Origin: Virgibacillus indicus
Lineage (GTDB): Bacteria > Bacillota > Bacilli > Bacillales > Amphibacillaceae
Length of the DNA: 64,000 bases
NCBI RefSeq assembly: GCF_002266285.1
Contig: NZ_NPMS01000012.1
Location: 1-64,000, forward strand
Direction: 5' to 3'
How positions within the stretch are numbered: the first letter of the stretch is position 1; each line of letters begins with the position of its first letter. Under the pieces are notes generated by a model. The model did no database searches, was not told the origin of the DNA, and saw nothing but the letters and a program-made list of their open reading frames with translations. This document shows positions 9,298 to 18,594 of the stretch, one piece after another. The position numbers and the translations under genes are program-made.

Positions 9298-10767
9298 ATG
9301 ACAAAAGAAGTTCGCGTTAGGTACGCGCCTAGCCCAACAGGCCACCTGCACATTGGGAACGCTAGAACGGCATTATTTAATTATTTATATGCTAAGCATT
9401 TTGATGGGAAATTTATTATTCGTATTGAGGATACTGATGATAAACGAAATGTGGAAGGCGGCGAAGAAAGTCAGCTCACGTTTTTAAAGTGGCTAGGCAT
9501 TGAGTGGGATGAAGGTGCTGATATTGGCGGAGATTACGGTCCATATCGTCAAACAGAACGACTGGAATTATACAATAATTATGTTAATGAATTGCTTGAG
9601 AAGGGCCTTGCTTACAAATGCTATATGACAGAAGAGGAATTAGAGGCAGAACGTGAAGAACAGCGTGCAAATGGACAAGTACCGAAGTATTCCGGTGCCC
9701 ACCGAAATCTGACTTCTGAACAAATCGCTGCGTTTGAAGCACAAGGACTTAAACCGAGTATCCGGATGCGTGTCCCTGAAAATGTAACCTACACATTTAA
9801 TGATCTGGTTCGAGGGGAAATTACGTTTGAGTCAAGCGACTTCGGCGATTGGGTTATTGTTAAGAAAAATGGTATTCCAACATATAATTTTGCTGTGGCG
9901 ATTGATGATTATCTAATGCAGATCAGCCATGTGCTTCGTGGCGAAGAGCATATTTCAAATACACCGAAACAGATGATGGTCTACAATGCATTTGGCTGGG
10001 AAGCACCAACGTTTGGCCACATGACATTGATTTTAAATGAAGAACGCAAAAAATTAAGTAAACGCGATCAGCATATTTTGCAATTTATTGAGCAATACCG
10101 TAATTTAGGGTATTTGCCTGAAGCATTATTTAATTTTATTACACTGCTTGGCTGGTCACCGGTGGGCGAAGAGGAAATTTTCGATAAAGATACATTGATT
10201 GAAATATTTGATCCGGAGCGACTTTCGACTTCTGCAGCTATTTTTGACCGACATAAATTAAAATGGATGAACAACGAATATATAAAATCTACTGATCTAG
10301 ACAAGGTTATTGATTTGGCATTGCCGCATTTAATTGAAGCAGGCAAACTCCCTGAAAACATGGGTGATGAGAAAAGAGAATGGGCCGAGAAGGTTATTTC
10401 ACTCTACCGGGAGCAATTAAGATATGGTGCAGAAATTGTGGAATTGACAGAGATGTTCTTTACGAAAGAGCTTTCACTTGATGAAGGAGCGATGGATGTG
10501 CTTCAGGAGGAACAAGTTCCTGAAGTTCTCCAGGTCTTCGCGGATAAACTGATTCATTTGGATGAGTTCGACAAGGATTCCATTAAAGCACAGTTTAAAG
10601 CTACTCAAAAAGAAACAGGCCACAGAGGTAAAAGACTGTTTATGCCAATACGTGTTGCTACAACCGGACAAGCACATGGTCCGGAACTGCCATTTGCAAT
10701 TGAACTGCTGGGCAAGGAAGTTATCCTGGATCGTTTGGATAAAATTTTAAAACAATTGGGAGCTTAA
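9298..10767 (+). CDS. gltX: Glutamate--tRNA ligase
   Basis: Class I aminoacyl-tRNA synthetase, 489 residues, charging tRNA-Glu (in Bacillales usually also tRNA-Gln, later amidated by GatCAB). The HIGH motif lies in [18 protein letters not shown] at the N-terminus and the KMSKS-equivalent is KLSKRDQ. An upstream in-frame ATG at 9208 falls inside the terminator stem; ATG at 9298, eight bases after AGGAAGGGG, is the real start and gives the normal N-terminus [15 protein letters not shown]. Confidence 0.98.
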   Translation: MTKEVRVRYAPSPTGHLHIGNARTALFNYLYAKHFDGKFIIRIEDTDDKRNVEGGEESQLTFLKWLGIEWDEGADIGGDYGPYRQTERLELYNNYVNELLEKGLAYKCYMTEEELEAEREEQRANGQVPKYSGAHRNLTSEQIAAFEAQGLKPSIRMRVPENVTYTFNDLVRGEITFESSDFGDWVIVKKNGIPTYNFAVAIDDYLMQISHVLRGEEHISNTPKQMMVYNAFGWEAPTFGHMTLILNEERKKLSKRDQHILQFIEQYRNLGYLPEALFNFITLLGWSPVGEEEIFDKDTLIEIFDPERLSTSAAIFDRHKLKWMNNEYIKSTDLDKVIDLALPHLIEAGKLPENMGDEKREWAEKVISLYREQLRYGAEIVELTEMFFTKELSLDEGAMDVLQEEQVPEVLQVFADKLIHLDEFDKDSIKAQFKATQKETGHRGKRLFMPIRVATTGQAHGPELPFAIELLGKEVILDRLDKILKQLGA

Positions 10768-10809
10768 TTAATTCACAAACCAGCAGATATGTAATATAGT
10801 AATAATACA

Positions 10810-11057
10810 ATCTTGAACGTTGAAGAGGAAAAGTAGAAAACGAAAGACTTATCCAGAGAGAATCACCATTGGCTGGGAGTGATTCAAAGCATCGTTTTCG
10901 AAGTGCCCCTCTGAGTCCGTTATGGAAATTCAGTACATAACGGCGGCACTCTGCCGTTATCAGAGCTTGAGTTGGGAGGAGAATTATCCACCAAACAGAG
11001 TGGGACCGCGCTAACTATGAGCGTCTCTGTGTATATTACACAGAGGCGCTTTTTTTG
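10810..11057 (+). promoter_or_regulatory. T-box leader (cysteine) of cysE-cysS
   Basis: tRNA-sensing T-box element. The conserved T-box core is GAGTGGGACCGCG at 10998-11010, followed by the terminator hairpin GCGTCTCTGTG / CACAGAGGCGC (11021-11049) and a T run. Upstream is the stem I region, in which the likely specifier is TGC (10904-10906), a cysteine codon. Uncharged tRNA-Cys would stabilise the antiterminator and switch on cysE and cysS. The specifier fits the genes downstream. The region 10768-10809 shows nothing else. Confidence 0.92.
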
Positions 11058-11084
11058 TTTCCAAACGGAAGGAGGCTTACTAGA

Positions 11085-11753
11085 ATGGGAATATTCAAAC
11101 GGATGAAAGAAGATATGGATGTGGTATTTGAACAAGACCCCGCTGCAAGGACGTATGTCGAAGTATTTTTAACATATTCGGGTTTACATTCAATTTGGTC
11201 ACATAGAATTGCCCATGCTTTTTATAATAAAAGATTATTTTTCCTGGCACGCGCAATTTCGCAGATAAGCCGATTCTTTACGGGGATTGAAATCCATCCC
11301 GGTGCGAAGATAGGCCGGCGTTTCTTTATCGATCATGGAATGGGTGTTGTTATTGGAGAAACCTGTGAAATTGGTGATAATGTAACTGTTTTTCAAGGAG
11401 TTACGCTGGGTGGAACCGGAAAGGAAAAAGGGAAGAGACATCCTACGATAGAAGATAATGCATTAATATCTACAGGCGCCAAAGTACTTGGGTCCATAAC
11501 AGTTGGGGAAAGTGCTAAAGTAGGCGGAGGGTCTGTTGTATTAAAGGATGTGCCTGCACATGCAACAGTTGTCGGCATTCCTGGAAGAGTAGTCAAACAG
11601 CGTGGGGAAAAAGTAAGAAGAGATCTGGATCATCATAAAATCCCTGATCCAGTAGCTGATCGTTGTTCACAGTTGCAGGAGGAAATCGATGAATTAAGAG
11701 CAGAAATTGCAAAATTGAAAGAGGGTAATTCATATGCCGATCACAATTTATAA
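11085..11753 (+). CDS. cysE: Serine O-acetyltransferase
   Basis: Makes O-acetylserine from serine and acetyl-CoA, the first step of cysteine synthesis; cytoplasmic, 222 residues. The N-terminal helical part is followed by left-handed beta-helix hexapeptide repeats ([40 protein letters not shown]) with the catalytic histidines. Start ATG 11085 after GGAAGGAGG; an in-frame ATG at 11055 lies in the T-box terminator T run and is rejected. Its 3' end overlaps cysS by 20 bases. Controlled by the Cys T-box. Confidence 0.97.
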   Translation: MGIFKRMKEDMDVVFEQDPAARTYVEVFLTYSGLHSIWSHRIAHAFYNKRLFFLARAISQISRFFTGIEIHPGAKIGRRFFIDHGMGVVIGETCEIGDNVTVFQGVTLGGTGKEKGKRHPTIEDNALISTGAKVLGSITVGESAKVGGGSVVLKDVPAHATVVGIPGRVVKQRGEKVRRDLDHHKIPDPVADRCSQLQEEIDELRAEIAKLKEGNSYADHNL

Positions 11754-13134
11754 CACATTAACTCGTAAAAAAGAAGAATTTACACCTTTGGAAGAAGGAA
11801 AGGTCAAGATGTATGTCTGCGGCCCAACAGTATATAACTATATTCATATAGGGAACGCCCGGCCAGCGATTGTTTTTGATTCGGTGCGCAGATATTTAGA
11901 ATATAAGGGATATGATGTTGATTACGTATTAAATTTTACCGATGTAGATGACAAAATTATTAAAGCAGCGGAGGAAGTAGGGGAAGAGGTACCGGATATT
12001 GCAAATAAGTTTATTGATGCTTATTTGGAGGATGTTGGTGCCCTGGGTGTGAAGAAAGCAACACATAATCCACGTGTAATGGATACGATGGAGGACATTA
12101 TCAGTTTTATTGATACGTTGGTTGGTAAAGGCTATGCCTATGAAGTGGATGGCGATGTTTATTTCAAACCACGTTCATTTGATGGCTATGGAAAGCTTTC
12201 CCATCAATCGATTGATGAATTGCGCTCCGGGGCGAGGATTCAAATTGGCGAGAAAAAAGCAGATCCCCTCGATTTTGCCTTGTGGAAAAAAGCAAAAGAT
12301 GGAGAAATTTCATGGGATTCCCCTTGGGGCGAAGGAAGACCAGGATGGCATATCGAATGCTCAGCGATGGTTAAGAAGTATCTTGGTGAAACGATAGATA
12401 TCCATGCAGGCGGACAGGACTTAACCTTCCCCCATCATGAAAACGAAATTGCCCAATCGGAGGCAATGACAGGGAAATCCTTCGCCAACTATTGGATGCA
12501 TAATGGCTATATAAATATTGAAAATGAAAAAATGTCGAAATCACTTGGAAATTTTGTATTAACTAGAGATTTAATTGCTCAACATGATCCAGAGGTGCTT
12601 CGTTTCTTTATGCTTAGTGTACATTACCGTCACCCGATTAACTTTACACAGGAATTGCTGGAAGCTGCAAAAAACAGCTTGGATCGAATCAGAACAGCTT
12701 ATTTGAATTTGGAACACCGGAAAAGTTCAAGTATGAATCTGGATAAAAATACAAATGAGTGGCTGACGCAAATAGAGGATTTTAAAGTGCGGTTTGAAGC
12801 GGAAATGGATGATGATTTTAATACAGCAAATGCTATTTCTGTTTTATTTGACTTAACCAAAGATGCGAACATTTACTTACTGTCTGAACAAACTTCAACG
12901 AATGTAATTGAGGCATTCCAAGGGACAATTTCTGCATTGCTTACAATACTCGGAATCAGTGTGCAGGAGGTATCTGGACTGGTTGACGCAGAAGTTGATT
13001 CACTTATCGAAGAAAGAAATGAAGCGAGGAAAACCCGCAATTTTGCCCGTGCGGATGAAATCAGAGATTTACTGAAGGAGAAAAATATCATTCTGGAAGA
13101 TACAGCCCAAGGTGTTCGCTGGAAAAGGGGCTAG
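11734..13134 (+). CDS. cysS: Cysteine--tRNA ligase
   Basis: Class I synthetase charging tRNA-Cys, 466 residues, the usual length. N-terminal zinc-ligand cysteine in [13 protein letters not shown] motif as [12 protein letters not shown], further zinc ligands in the ECSAM and [11 protein letters not shown] regions, and KMSKS in [10 protein letters not shown]. The start overlaps cysE and its GAGGG site lies within cysE. Translation is likely coupled and both genes answer to the same T-box, which links cysteine synthesis to demand for Cys-tRNA. Confidence 0.98.
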   Translation: MPITIYNTLTRKKEEFTPLEEGKVKMYVCGPTVYNYIHIGNARPAIVFDSVRRYLEYKGYDVDYVLNFTDVDDKIIKAAEEVGEEVPDIANKFIDAYLEDVGALGVKKATHNPRVMDTMEDIISFIDTLVGKGYAYEVDGDVYFKPRSFDGYGKLSHQSIDELRSGARIQIGEKKADPLDFALWKKAKDGEISWDSPWGEGRPGWHIECSAMVKKYLGETIDIHAGGQDLTFPHHENEIAQSEAMTGKSFANYWMHNGYINIENEKMSKSLGNFVLTRDLIAQHDPEVLRFFMLSVHYRHPINFTQELLEAAKNSLDRIRTAYLNLEHRKSSSMNLDKNTNEWLTQIEDFKVRFEAEMDDDFNTANAISVLFDLTKDANIYLLSEQTSTNVIEAFQGTISALLTILGISVQEVSGLVDAEVDSLIEERNEARKTRNFARADEIRDLLKEKNIILEDTAQGVRWKRG

Positions 13135-13136
13135 TG

Positions 13137-13535
13137 ATGGAACTGAATGTTAAGCAAATGAAAAGTCTAGCACTGGCATATGTGGGAGATGCGGTATATG
13201 AATTGCATGTCCGAGAGTATCTCCTCCATACAGGTCAGGTAAAACCGAACCAGCTTCACCAAAAGGCAATTTCCTTTGTAGCCGGAAAGGCACAAGCATC
13301 AATCATATTGCACTTTCTGGATGCAAAACTTCTTACAGAAGAAGAAGAAAGAGTCGTTGCTCGCGGGAGAAATGCCAAGTCTGGTTCGATTCCAAAAAAC
13401 ACGAGTGTGCAAACCTATCGTTACAGTACGGCATTTGAGGCATTAATCGGCTATCATTATCTCCTGGGGAATCAGGAGAGGCTGACAGAATTGCTTGAAG
13501 CAGCTGTTCAATTTATAGAAGGGAGGAATGGATAG
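13137..13535 (+). CDS. mrnC: Mini-ribonuclease III
   Basis: Small RNase III-like enzyme (132 residues) that has the catalytic nuclease domain but no double-stranded RNA-binding domain; in B. subtilis it matures 23S rRNA ends. The RNase III-type helix is seen in [18 protein letters not shown] with the catalytic acidic residue, and the second acidic cluster in [20 protein letters not shown] at 13134 overlaps the cysS stop; ATG 13137 is better spaced from GGGG. Part of the cysE-cysS-mrnC-rlmB-rae1 run. Confidence 0.95.
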   Translation: MELNVKQMKSLALAYVGDAVYELHVREYLLHTGQVKPNQLHQKAISFVAGKAQASIILHFLDAKLLTEEEERVVARGRNAKSGSIPKNTSVQTYRYSTAFEALIGYHYLLGNQERLTELLEAAVQFIEGRNG

Positions 13536-13536
13536 A

Positions 13537-14280
13537 ATGGATCAGGAATTGATTATCGGAAAGAACCCTGTGATGGAAGCATTGAGAACAGGGAGATCGG
13601 TGAACAAGGTTTTTGTATCTGAACAGTTGAATTCAACCGCGCAGGCTAAACTGCATCAGCTGGCCAAACAAGCCGGAACGATTGTGCAAAAGGTACCAAG
13701 AAATAAGCTGGATCAGCTTTCAGATGGAAATCATCAAGGAGTGATTGCCTATGTCGCATCCTATGATTATGTATCATTGGAGGAACTGTTCCAGAAAGCG
13801 GAAGAAAGAGGCGAAGCTCCCTTTTTTATTATTTTGGACGAGCTTGAGGATCCCCATAATTTGGGATCCATTCTAAGAACTGCTGATGCCGTTGGTGCCC
13901 ATGGTGTTATTATTCCAAAAAGACGTTCCGTCGGTCTCACAGCAACAGTTGCTAAAACTGCTGCAGGTGCACTGGAGCATATTCCAGTCGCAAGAGTAAC
14001 CAATATTGCAAATACAATTGATGAATTAAAAGAACGAGATGTTTGGGTGGTTGGAACAGAAGCCGATGCAACAGAGGATTACCGTATGCTGGATGGTAAT
14101 CTGCCGATAGCCCTCGTGATCGGAAATGAGGGAAAAGGAATAAGCCGGCTGGTTAAGAAAAAATGTGACTGGACCGTAAGTCTGCCGATGAAAGGTCATG
14201 TTTCATCCTTAAATGCATCTGTTGCCTGCAGTTTATTGCTTTACGAGGTTTACCGCAAAAGGTCTCCAATTGGTGATTAG
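13537..14280 (+). CDS. rlmB: 23S rRNA 2'-O-methyltransferase RlmB (TrmH family)
   Basis: SpoU/TrmH-class, S-adenosylmethionine-dependent methyltransferase (247 residues) expected to methylate a 23S rRNA guanosine. N-terminal substrate-binding domain (GKNPVMEAL), then the three SPOUT motifs that form the trefoil knot: LEDPHNLGSILRTADAVGA, VIGNEGKGISRLV and LPMKGHVSSLNASVACSLLLYE. An ATG at 13528 is only one base from GGAGG; ATG 13537 is the likelier start. Its start region overlaps the end of mrnC. Confidence 0.96.
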   Translation: MDQELIIGKNPVMEALRTGRSVNKVFVSEQLNSTAQAKLHQLAKQAGTIVQKVPRNKLDQLSDGNHQGVIAYVASYDYVSLEELFQKAEERGEAPFFIILDELEDPHNLGSILRTADAVGAHGVIIPKRRSVGLTATVAKTAAGALEHIPVARVTNIANTIDELKERDVWVVGTEADATEDYRMLDGNLPIALVIGNEGKGISRLVKKKCDWTVSLPMKGHVSSLNASVACSLLLYEVYRKRSPIGD

Positions 14281-14282
14281 GG

Positions 14283-14792
14283 ATGATTGTACTGATAGTG
14301 GATGGATATAATGTAATCGGGGCATGGGATGAGCTGAATCAGCTAAAGGAAAAAGACATGGCTCAGGCTCGTGATCGTCTGATTGAGTTGATGGCAGAAT
14401 ATCAGGCATATTCCGGGCAGCGTGTGATTGTCGTTTTTGATGCATATTATGTAAAGGGTATGGCAAGCAAGCTGAAAGCACGCAATGTTGAAGTTATTTA
14501 TACGAAAGAAAAGGAAACAGCGGATGAGTGCATTGAAAAGCTTGTAGGGAAAATAAAGAATGTACAGACTAAGGTGTATGTGGCGACCTCTGACTATGTG
14601 GAACAACGGACGATTTTTGGCCGGGGTGCTTTAAGGAAGTCTTCCAGAGAATTATATATTGAATTAACAGCGATCAAGAAAGAGATTGCCGAAAACATTA
14701 GAATCCATAAAAACGAACAGCCCCAAACAAAAATTGTATTGGATGAAGATATACTTAAAACATTTGAAAAATGGAGGCGGGGGGATATGTAA
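14283..14792 (+). CDS. rae1: Ribosome-dependent mRNA decay endonuclease Rae1 (YacP)
   Basis: NYN/PIN-like nuclease of 169 residues. The N-terminal IVDGYNVIGAWDEL and the mid-protein DAYYVKG, KETADECIE and VATSDYVEQ supply the acidic residues of the NYN active site. In B. subtilis Rae1 enters the ribosomal A site and cleaves certain mRNAs during translation. Two bases after rlmB, with only a weak ribosome binding site in the end of that gene, suggesting translational coupling. Last gene of the operon; no clear terminator seen. Confidence 0.94.
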   Translation: MIVLIVDGYNVIGAWDELNQLKEKDMAQARDRLIELMAEYQAYSGQRVIVVFDAYYVKGMASKLKARNVEVIYTKEKETADECIEKLVGKIKNVQTKVYVATSDYVEQRTIFGRGALRKSSRELYIELTAIKKEIAENIRIHKNEQPQTKIVLDEDILKTFEKWRRGDM

Positions 14793-14967
14793 GAGGTCTC
14801 CCCGGGCAAACCTCACCGTAATAATAGATGATTTCCCAGGGACAGATCTGCTTCTTTATACTACAATAAATTGTATTTATTTTCCGAACTTGATACAAGA
14901 TGTAGTAGGTGAAAAGATTTGTCCTTTAATTTATGGGTTTATTTTATGAAATCGCTTTTTTACTGTA

Positions 14968-14996
14968 TTGACGCGGTTCGCAGGCTTATGTATAAT
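14968..14996 (+). promoter_or_regulatory. sigH promoter (sigma-A type)
   Basis: TTGACG (14968-14973), 17-base spacer, TATAAT (14991-14996): a near-consensus vegetative promoter about 40 bases ahead of the sigH start. The rest of the rae1-sigH gap is AT-rich and shows no gene. In B. subtilis the sigH promoter is repressed by AbrB; binding here cannot be judged from sequence. Confidence 0.88.
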
Positions 14997-15038
14997 GATT
15001 TTTAAAGTGACTGCATTGTAGTCAGGGGGTCTTTCTTG

Positions 15039-15689
15039 GTGAGTGTCAAGCAATTAGAGGGAGAAAATGACAGCTTAAGCATTCTTGATGATGATGAATT
15101 ACTAAGTCTGATTCATCAGGGTAACAGCCATGCGCTCGATTTCTTAATACATAAATACAGGAACTTTGTCCGGGCAAAAGCGCGTACTTATTTTCTGATC
15201 GGTGCCGACAAAGAGGATATTATTCAGGAAGGGATGATTGGCCTCTACAAAGCGATCCGTGATTATAACGGGGACAAGCTTTCTTCGTTTAAAGGATTTG
15301 CGGAGCTGTGTGTAACACGGCAGATTATCACTGCAATCAAAACAGCAACCAGACAAAAGCACATTCCACTGAATTCATATGTTTCACTGGATAAACCAAT
15401 CTATGATGAAGAATCTGACCGCACTTTATTGGATGTTATTGCAGGATCCAAAGCAATTGACCCACAGGAATTATTAGTTAACCGTGAGAAATTCGGAGAT
15501 ATGGAATTGAAGTTATCTGAATTATTGAGCGAATTAGAAAAGAAAGTTCTCCACTTATACCTTGATGGCCGCACCTATCAGGAGATTTCCGTCGAATTAA
15601 AGCGGCATGTCAAATCGATTGATAATGCACTTCAGCGTGTTAAACGCAAGCTTGAACAGCTGATGGAGGCAAATGAAGTGAGTTACTGA
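15039..15689 (+). CDS. sigH: RNA polymerase sigma factor SigH (Spo0H)
   Basis: Sigma factor for early sporulation and competence genes (spo0A, spo0F, spoIIA, ftsAZ), 216 residues. Region 2 is seen in LDFLIHKYRNFVRAKA and GADKEDIIQEGMIGLYKAI (core binding and -10 recognition). Region 4 contains the helix-turn-helix TYQEISVELKRHVKSIDNALQRVK. Start GTG 15039, nine bases after GGGGG; a TTG directly before is the alternative. It follows the cysS operon, as in Bacillus, but has its own strong promoter. Confidence 0.97.
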   Translation: MSVKQLEGENDSLSILDDDELLSLIHQGNSHALDFLIHKYRNFVRAKARTYFLIGADKEDIIQEGMIGLYKAIRDYNGDKLSSFKGFAELCVTRQIITAIKTATRQKHIPLNSYVSLDKPIYDEESDRTLLDVIAGSKAIDPQELLVNREKFGDMELKLSELLSELEKKVLHLYLDGRTYQEISVELKRHVKSIDNALQRVKRKLEQLMEANEVSY

Positions 15690-15714
15690 CCAGTGTGCCA
15701 ATGCACGGATAACG

Positions 15715-15743
15715 TTGACACACGAGTCAAGTCATGCTACATT
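15715..15743 (+). promoter_or_regulatory. rpmG-secE promoter
   Basis: Consensus TTGACA (15715-15720), 17-base spacer, TACATT (15738-15743) with an extended -10 TGC. It lies 35 bases ahead of rpmG and probably drives rpmG and secE. Confidence 0.82.
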
Positions 15744-15778
15744 TATTTAAGCAAAACCCTTTTGAGCGGGGTGTTAAA

Positions 15779-15928
15779 ATGAGTAAGAAGATCACATTAG
15801 CGTGCGCCGTTTGTTCCAGCAGAAACTATGCTACGACAAAAAATGTATCCACAAATCCGGCAAGAATGGAAGTTAAAAAATACTGCAAAACCTGTGGGGA
15901 ACATACACTGCACCGTGAGACAAAATAG
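15779..15928 (+). CDS. rpmG: Ribosomal protein L33 (zinc-binding type)
   Basis: 49-residue large-subunit protein. Cysteines 9, 12, 36 and 39 form the CxxC...CxxC zinc ribbon, so this is the zinc-containing form. An upstream in-frame ATG at 15734 overlaps the promoter -10 region; ATG 15779 after GCGGGGTG gives the standard N-terminus MSKKITLAC. Its place before secE-nusG matches the B. subtilis rpmGB paralog. Confidence 0.96.
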   Translation: MSKKITLACAVCSSRNYATTKNVSTNPARMEVKKYCKTCGEHTLHRETK

Positions 15929-15960
15929 ATTGCGTATTTTTGCGAGTTGGGGGTACAAGC

Positions 15961-16128
15961 ATGTTCAAGTTTTTAAAGAATGTTTCAAGAGAAATGAAGA
16001 AGGTCAGCTGGCCGAAAAGCAAGGAATTAACAAGCTATACGATAACAGTACTTGTAACCGTATCATTTGTTGCAATATTTTTCTTTTTAGTTGACCTCGG
16101 AATTACGCAGCTTTTAAACTTGCTTTAA
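15961..16128 (+). CDS. secE: Preprotein translocase subunit SecE
   Basis: Single-span subunit of the SecYEG channel, 55 residues as usual in Firmicutes. The conserved amphipathic helix FLKNVSREMKKVSWPKSKEL precedes one membrane helix. It clamps SecY (gene at 42.97 kb). Start ATG 15961 after TTGGGGG; the upstream in-frame ATG at 15940 has no binding site. Followed by a terminator-like palindrome before nusG. Confidence 0.96.
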   Translation: MFKFLKNVSREMKKVSWPKSKELTSYTITVLVTVSFVAIFFFLVDLGITQLLNLL

Positions 16129-16136
16129 AATATTAG

Positions 16137-16167
16137 TTGAATAATAATACAGTAATTATGCTATAAT
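16137..16167 (+). promoter_or_regulatory. Extended -10 promoter ahead of nusG
   Basis: TATGCTATAAT (-10 hexamer 16162-16167) is a good extended -10 element; a weak -35 TTGAAT is 19 bases upstream. A transcript from here would meet the palindromic terminator at 16191 within about 20-25 bases. Confidence 0.55.
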
Positions 16168-16190
16168 GGAAAATATAATATTGCTAATTG

Positions 16191-16216
16191 AAAAAACCCG
16201 GATTACCGGGTTTTTT
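16191..16216 (+). terminator. Palindromic terminator between secE and nusG
   Basis: AAAAAACCCGG / CCGGGTTTTTT, an 11-bp perfect stem around ATTA, able to work in both directions. It would end the rpmG-secE transcript, or attenuate reading into nusG. Confidence 0.85.
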
Positions 16217-16284
16217 AAATTGGTTAAAATATATGATTGAAAAATTTACTTAAAAATAAAATAAATTAAATAAAATTTACCTAA

Positions 16285-16320
16285 GGGAGGGAAGGACAAG
16301 CACATTGTCCTGTTCGAATG
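16285..16320 (+). promoter_or_regulatory. nusG ribosome binding site separated from its start by a hairpin
   Basis: The only Shine-Dalgarno-like sequence is GGGAGGGAAGG (16285-16295), over 20 bases from the ATG at 16318. A 6-bp hairpin GGACAA / TTGTCC (16294-16299, 16305-16310) sits between them. If it folds, the effective distance from GGAGG to ATG falls to about 10 bases. No in-frame start lies nearer the site. Confidence 0.7.
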
Positions 16321-16854
16321 GAAAAAAACTGGTATGTTGTTCATACGTATTCCGGGTATGAAAACAAAGTAAAAATGAATTTGGAAAAACGTGTGGAAAC
16401 TATGGGGATGGAAGATAAAATCTTCCGAGTGATCGTTCCAGAAGATGAAGAAACTGAAATTAAAAACGGGAAAAAGAAAGTAGTCAAAAAGAAATTCTTC
16501 CCTGGCTATGTATTAACAGAAATGGTCATGACTGACGATTCTTGGTACGTTGTGCGAAATACTCCTGGTGTAACAGGGTTTATCGGTTCAAGTGGCGGGG
16601 GAACGAAACCAACCCCATTACTTCCTGAGGAAGCAGAAACTGTTTTAAAACGAATGGGTGTAAATGAGTCGACTGTTCAGGTTGATTTCGAACTGAAAGA
16701 AAACGTTCGTGTTAAGGATGGCCCGTTTACTGATTTCGCAGGAACCATTGAACATATTGATGCAGATAAACAGAAGCTAAAAGTCCATGTTAATATGTTT
16801 GGAAGGGAAACGCCGGTAGAACTTGACTTTTCTCAGGTTGAGAAGATAGATTAA
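16318..16854 (+). CDS. nusG: Transcription termination/antitermination factor NusG
   Basis: RNA-polymerase-binding elongation factor, 178 residues. N-terminal NGN domain (WYVVHTYSGYENKVK at the start; FFPGYVL) and C-terminal KOW domain (ENVRVKDGPFTDFAGTI ... VNMFGRETPVELDF). In B. subtilis NusG stimulates pausing at TTNTTT motifs and can couple with ribosomes. The start is fixed by the family N-terminus MEKNWYVVHTY, which makes the distant ribosome binding site notable. Confidence 0.98.
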   Translation: MEKNWYVVHTYSGYENKVKMNLEKRVETMGMEDKIFRVIVPEDEETEIKNGKKKVVKKKFFPGYVLTEMVMTDDSWYVVRNTPGVTGFIGSSGGGTKPTPLLPEEAETVLKRMGVNESTVQVDFELKENVRVKDGPFTDFAGTIEHIDADKQKLKVHVNMFGRETPVELDFSQVEKID

Positions 16855-16872
16855 AAAATATTAGACAAAAAC

Positions 16873-16901
16873 TTGCATTTTTTTTTGATTCATGCTAGAA
16901 T
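16873..16901 (+). promoter_or_regulatory. rplK promoter
   Basis: TTGCAT (16873-16878), 17-base spacer, TAGAAT (16896-16901) with extended TGC. It lies directly after nusG, and a ~100-base leader follows before rplK. Confidence 0.8.
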
Positions 16902-17005
16902 TTTTTTGTTATTCCTGCCCTCAGCCATGAGGTTTGGGAATTAAAATTGAGTGGGAGGGGAGAAACCCCTATTACCACATCACGGACTTTAAGGAGGTGT
17001 GTCTC

Positions 17006-17431
17006 GTGGCTAAAAAAGTAATCAAGTTAGTGAAATTACAAATTCCAGCTGGAAAAGCAAATCCAGCACCGCCAGTAGGACCGGCACTAGGTCAAGCGGG
17101 TGTTAATATCATGGGATTCTGTAAAGAATTTAACGCACGTACGCAAGAACAAGCGGGTATGATAATTCCAGTTGAAATTACGGTATTTGAAGACCGTTCA
17201 TTTACATTTATTACTAAAACTCCACCGGCAGCTGTACTGCTGAAAAAAGCAGCGGGTATTGAATCTGCTTCAGGTGAGCCTAATCGTAATAAAGTTGCTA
17301 CAGTTAAACGCGATAAAGTAAAAGAAATCGCAGAAACTAAAATGCCTGATTTAAATGCCGCTGATGTAGATGCAGCAATGCGCATGGTTGAAGGTACTGC
17401 ACGCAGCATGGGAATCGCAATTGAAGATTAA
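17006..17431 (+). CDS. rplK: Ribosomal protein L11
   Basis: 141-residue protein of the GTPase-associated centre of the large subunit. N-terminal proline-rich domain ([21 protein letters not shown]) and C-terminal RNA-binding domain. Needed for RelA sensing of uncharged tRNA and the binding site for thiostrepton-class antibiotics. GTG start after AAGGAGGTG; a longer in-frame start at 16934 is not family-like. Confidence 0.98.
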   Translation: MAKKVIKLVKLQIPAGKANPAPPVGPALGQAGVNIMGFCKEFNARTQEQAGMIIPVEITVFEDRSFTFITKTPPAAVLLKKAAGIESASGEPNRNKVATVKRDKVKEIAETKMPDLNAADVDAAMRMVEGTARSMGIAIED

Positions 17432-17498
17432 TCTTCTGATTTAGCGGCGTACATTAGATTGGACGTACCTTGCTGCACAAAAATTTTAATACCGTACT

Positions 17499-17531
17499 GG
17501 TTGCGATTGTTTGCCTACTCGCAACCTTTTT
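17499..17531 (+). terminator. Terminator/attenuator between rplK and rplA
   Basis: 8-bp perfect stem GGTTGCGA / TCGCAACC followed by TTTTT. The ~210-base rplK-rplA gap also has a second hairpin, AAAAGCT / AGCTTTT, near 17575-17598. L1 often represses its own operon by binding the leader; which structure would serve here is not clear. Confidence 0.75.
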
Positions 17532-17642
17532 CGTGAATATGATGACCGAATCGGAAATCATAGGTAAGCTTTGTAAAAGCTGATTTTAGCTTTTATAAGT
17601 GGGAGGTATTACCGTTATAACCACAATAGAGGAGGAAATAAA

Positions 17643-18335
17643 ATGGCTAAAATAGGTAAAAAACATCAAGAAGCTTTGAAGCTTGTTGATCGTTCAAAAA
17701 CGTATGAAATAGAAGAAGCTGTTACTTTAGCTAAAGAAACAGCGAGAGCAAACTTTGACGAAACGGTTGAAGCAGCTTTCCGTCTTGGAGTAGATCCAAA
17801 GAAAGCAGACCAGCAAATCCGCGGAGCTTTTGTTTTGCCTCACGGTACTGGTAAAACTCAGCGCGTGCTTGTATTCGCAAAAGGCGAAAAAGCAAAAGAA
17901 GCTGAAGCAGCTGGAGCAGATTATGTTGGAGAATCAGATTATATCAACCAAATCAACCAAGGGTGGTTTGAGTTTGATGTAATTGTTGCAACTCCGGACA
18001 TGATGGCTGAAGTTGGTAAGCTTGGCCGAGTGCTTGGACCAAAAGGACTTATGCCAAACCCTAAAACCGGTACAGTTACTTTTGAAGTAGAGAAGGCTGT
18101 AAAAGATATAAAAGCCGGTAAAGTAGAATATCGAGTAGACAAACAATCTAATATTCATGTTCCAATTGGAAAAATTTCATTTGATAATGAAAAATTAGTG
18201 GAAAATTTTGCAGCTTTAACAGAACAGCTTGTAAAAGTAAAACCACAATCTTCCAAAGGGACTTACATGAAGAATGTTTCTATTTCTTCTACAATGGGAC
18301 CTGGAATTAAAGTTGACGTATCTGATTATCGTTAA
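17643..18335 (+). CDS. rplA: Ribosomal protein L1
   Basis: 230-residue protein of the L1 stalk that handles exit-site tRNA, and in many bacteria a translational repressor of its own mRNA. Typical L1 blocks: [42 protein letters not shown] and [11 protein letters not shown] after GAGGAGG. Confidence 0.98.
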   Translation: MAKIGKKHQEALKLVDRSKTYEIEEAVTLAKETARANFDETVEAAFRLGVDPKKADQQIRGAFVLPHGTGKTQRVLVFAKGEKAKEAEAAGADYVGESDYINQINQGWFEFDVIVATPDMMAEVGKLGRVLGPKGLMPNPKTGTVTFEVEKAVKDIKAGKVEYRVDKQSNIHVPIGKISFDNEKLVENFAALTEQLVKVKPQSSKGTYMKNVSISSTMGPGIKVDVSDYR

Positions 18336-18342
18336 TCAGATA

Positions 18343-18371
18343 TTGACTTTTTCAAAAGTCTTAGTTATAAT
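18343..18371 (+). promoter_or_regulatory. rplJ-rplL promoter
   Basis: TTGACT (18343-18348), 17-base spacer, TATAAT (18366-18371). It lies directly after the rplA stop and drives the leader plus rplJ and rplL. Confidence 0.88.
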
Positions 18372-18394
18372 GAATTCCGTTGTATAAAAGAATA

Positions 18395-18530
18395 CGTTGT
18401 ACCGTAGACAGCAGGAGCGCTTGATGCGCTTAATATATCCTGCCGAGGTGTTTATAAACAGATTGAATGATCGGTAATGATTTTCAATTGATATAAAGAG
18501 CCTCCATGTCTAACGTGGGGGCTTTACTTA
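18395..18530 (+). promoter_or_regulatory. L10 leader RNA (autoregulatory)
   Basis: Structured leader typical of rplJL operons: the GCAGGAGCGC / TATCCTGC stem region (about 18411-18443), then a hairpin AGCCTCCA / TGGGGGCT (about 18499-18524). L10-(L12)4 binding to such leaders represses the operon. Assignment is by position and visible stems; the exact fold is not computed. The closing hairpin has no strong T run. Confidence 0.65.
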
Positions 18531-18594
18531 TATGTCTATAATCATAGAGCCATGAGCTGAAACGGTATGATGAATCCTAATAGGAGGTGGAATA

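Noticed and set aside
14686..14949. 87-residue frame across the end of rae1
   Set aside because: Out of frame with rae1, no binding site, and extends into the sigH promoter gap.
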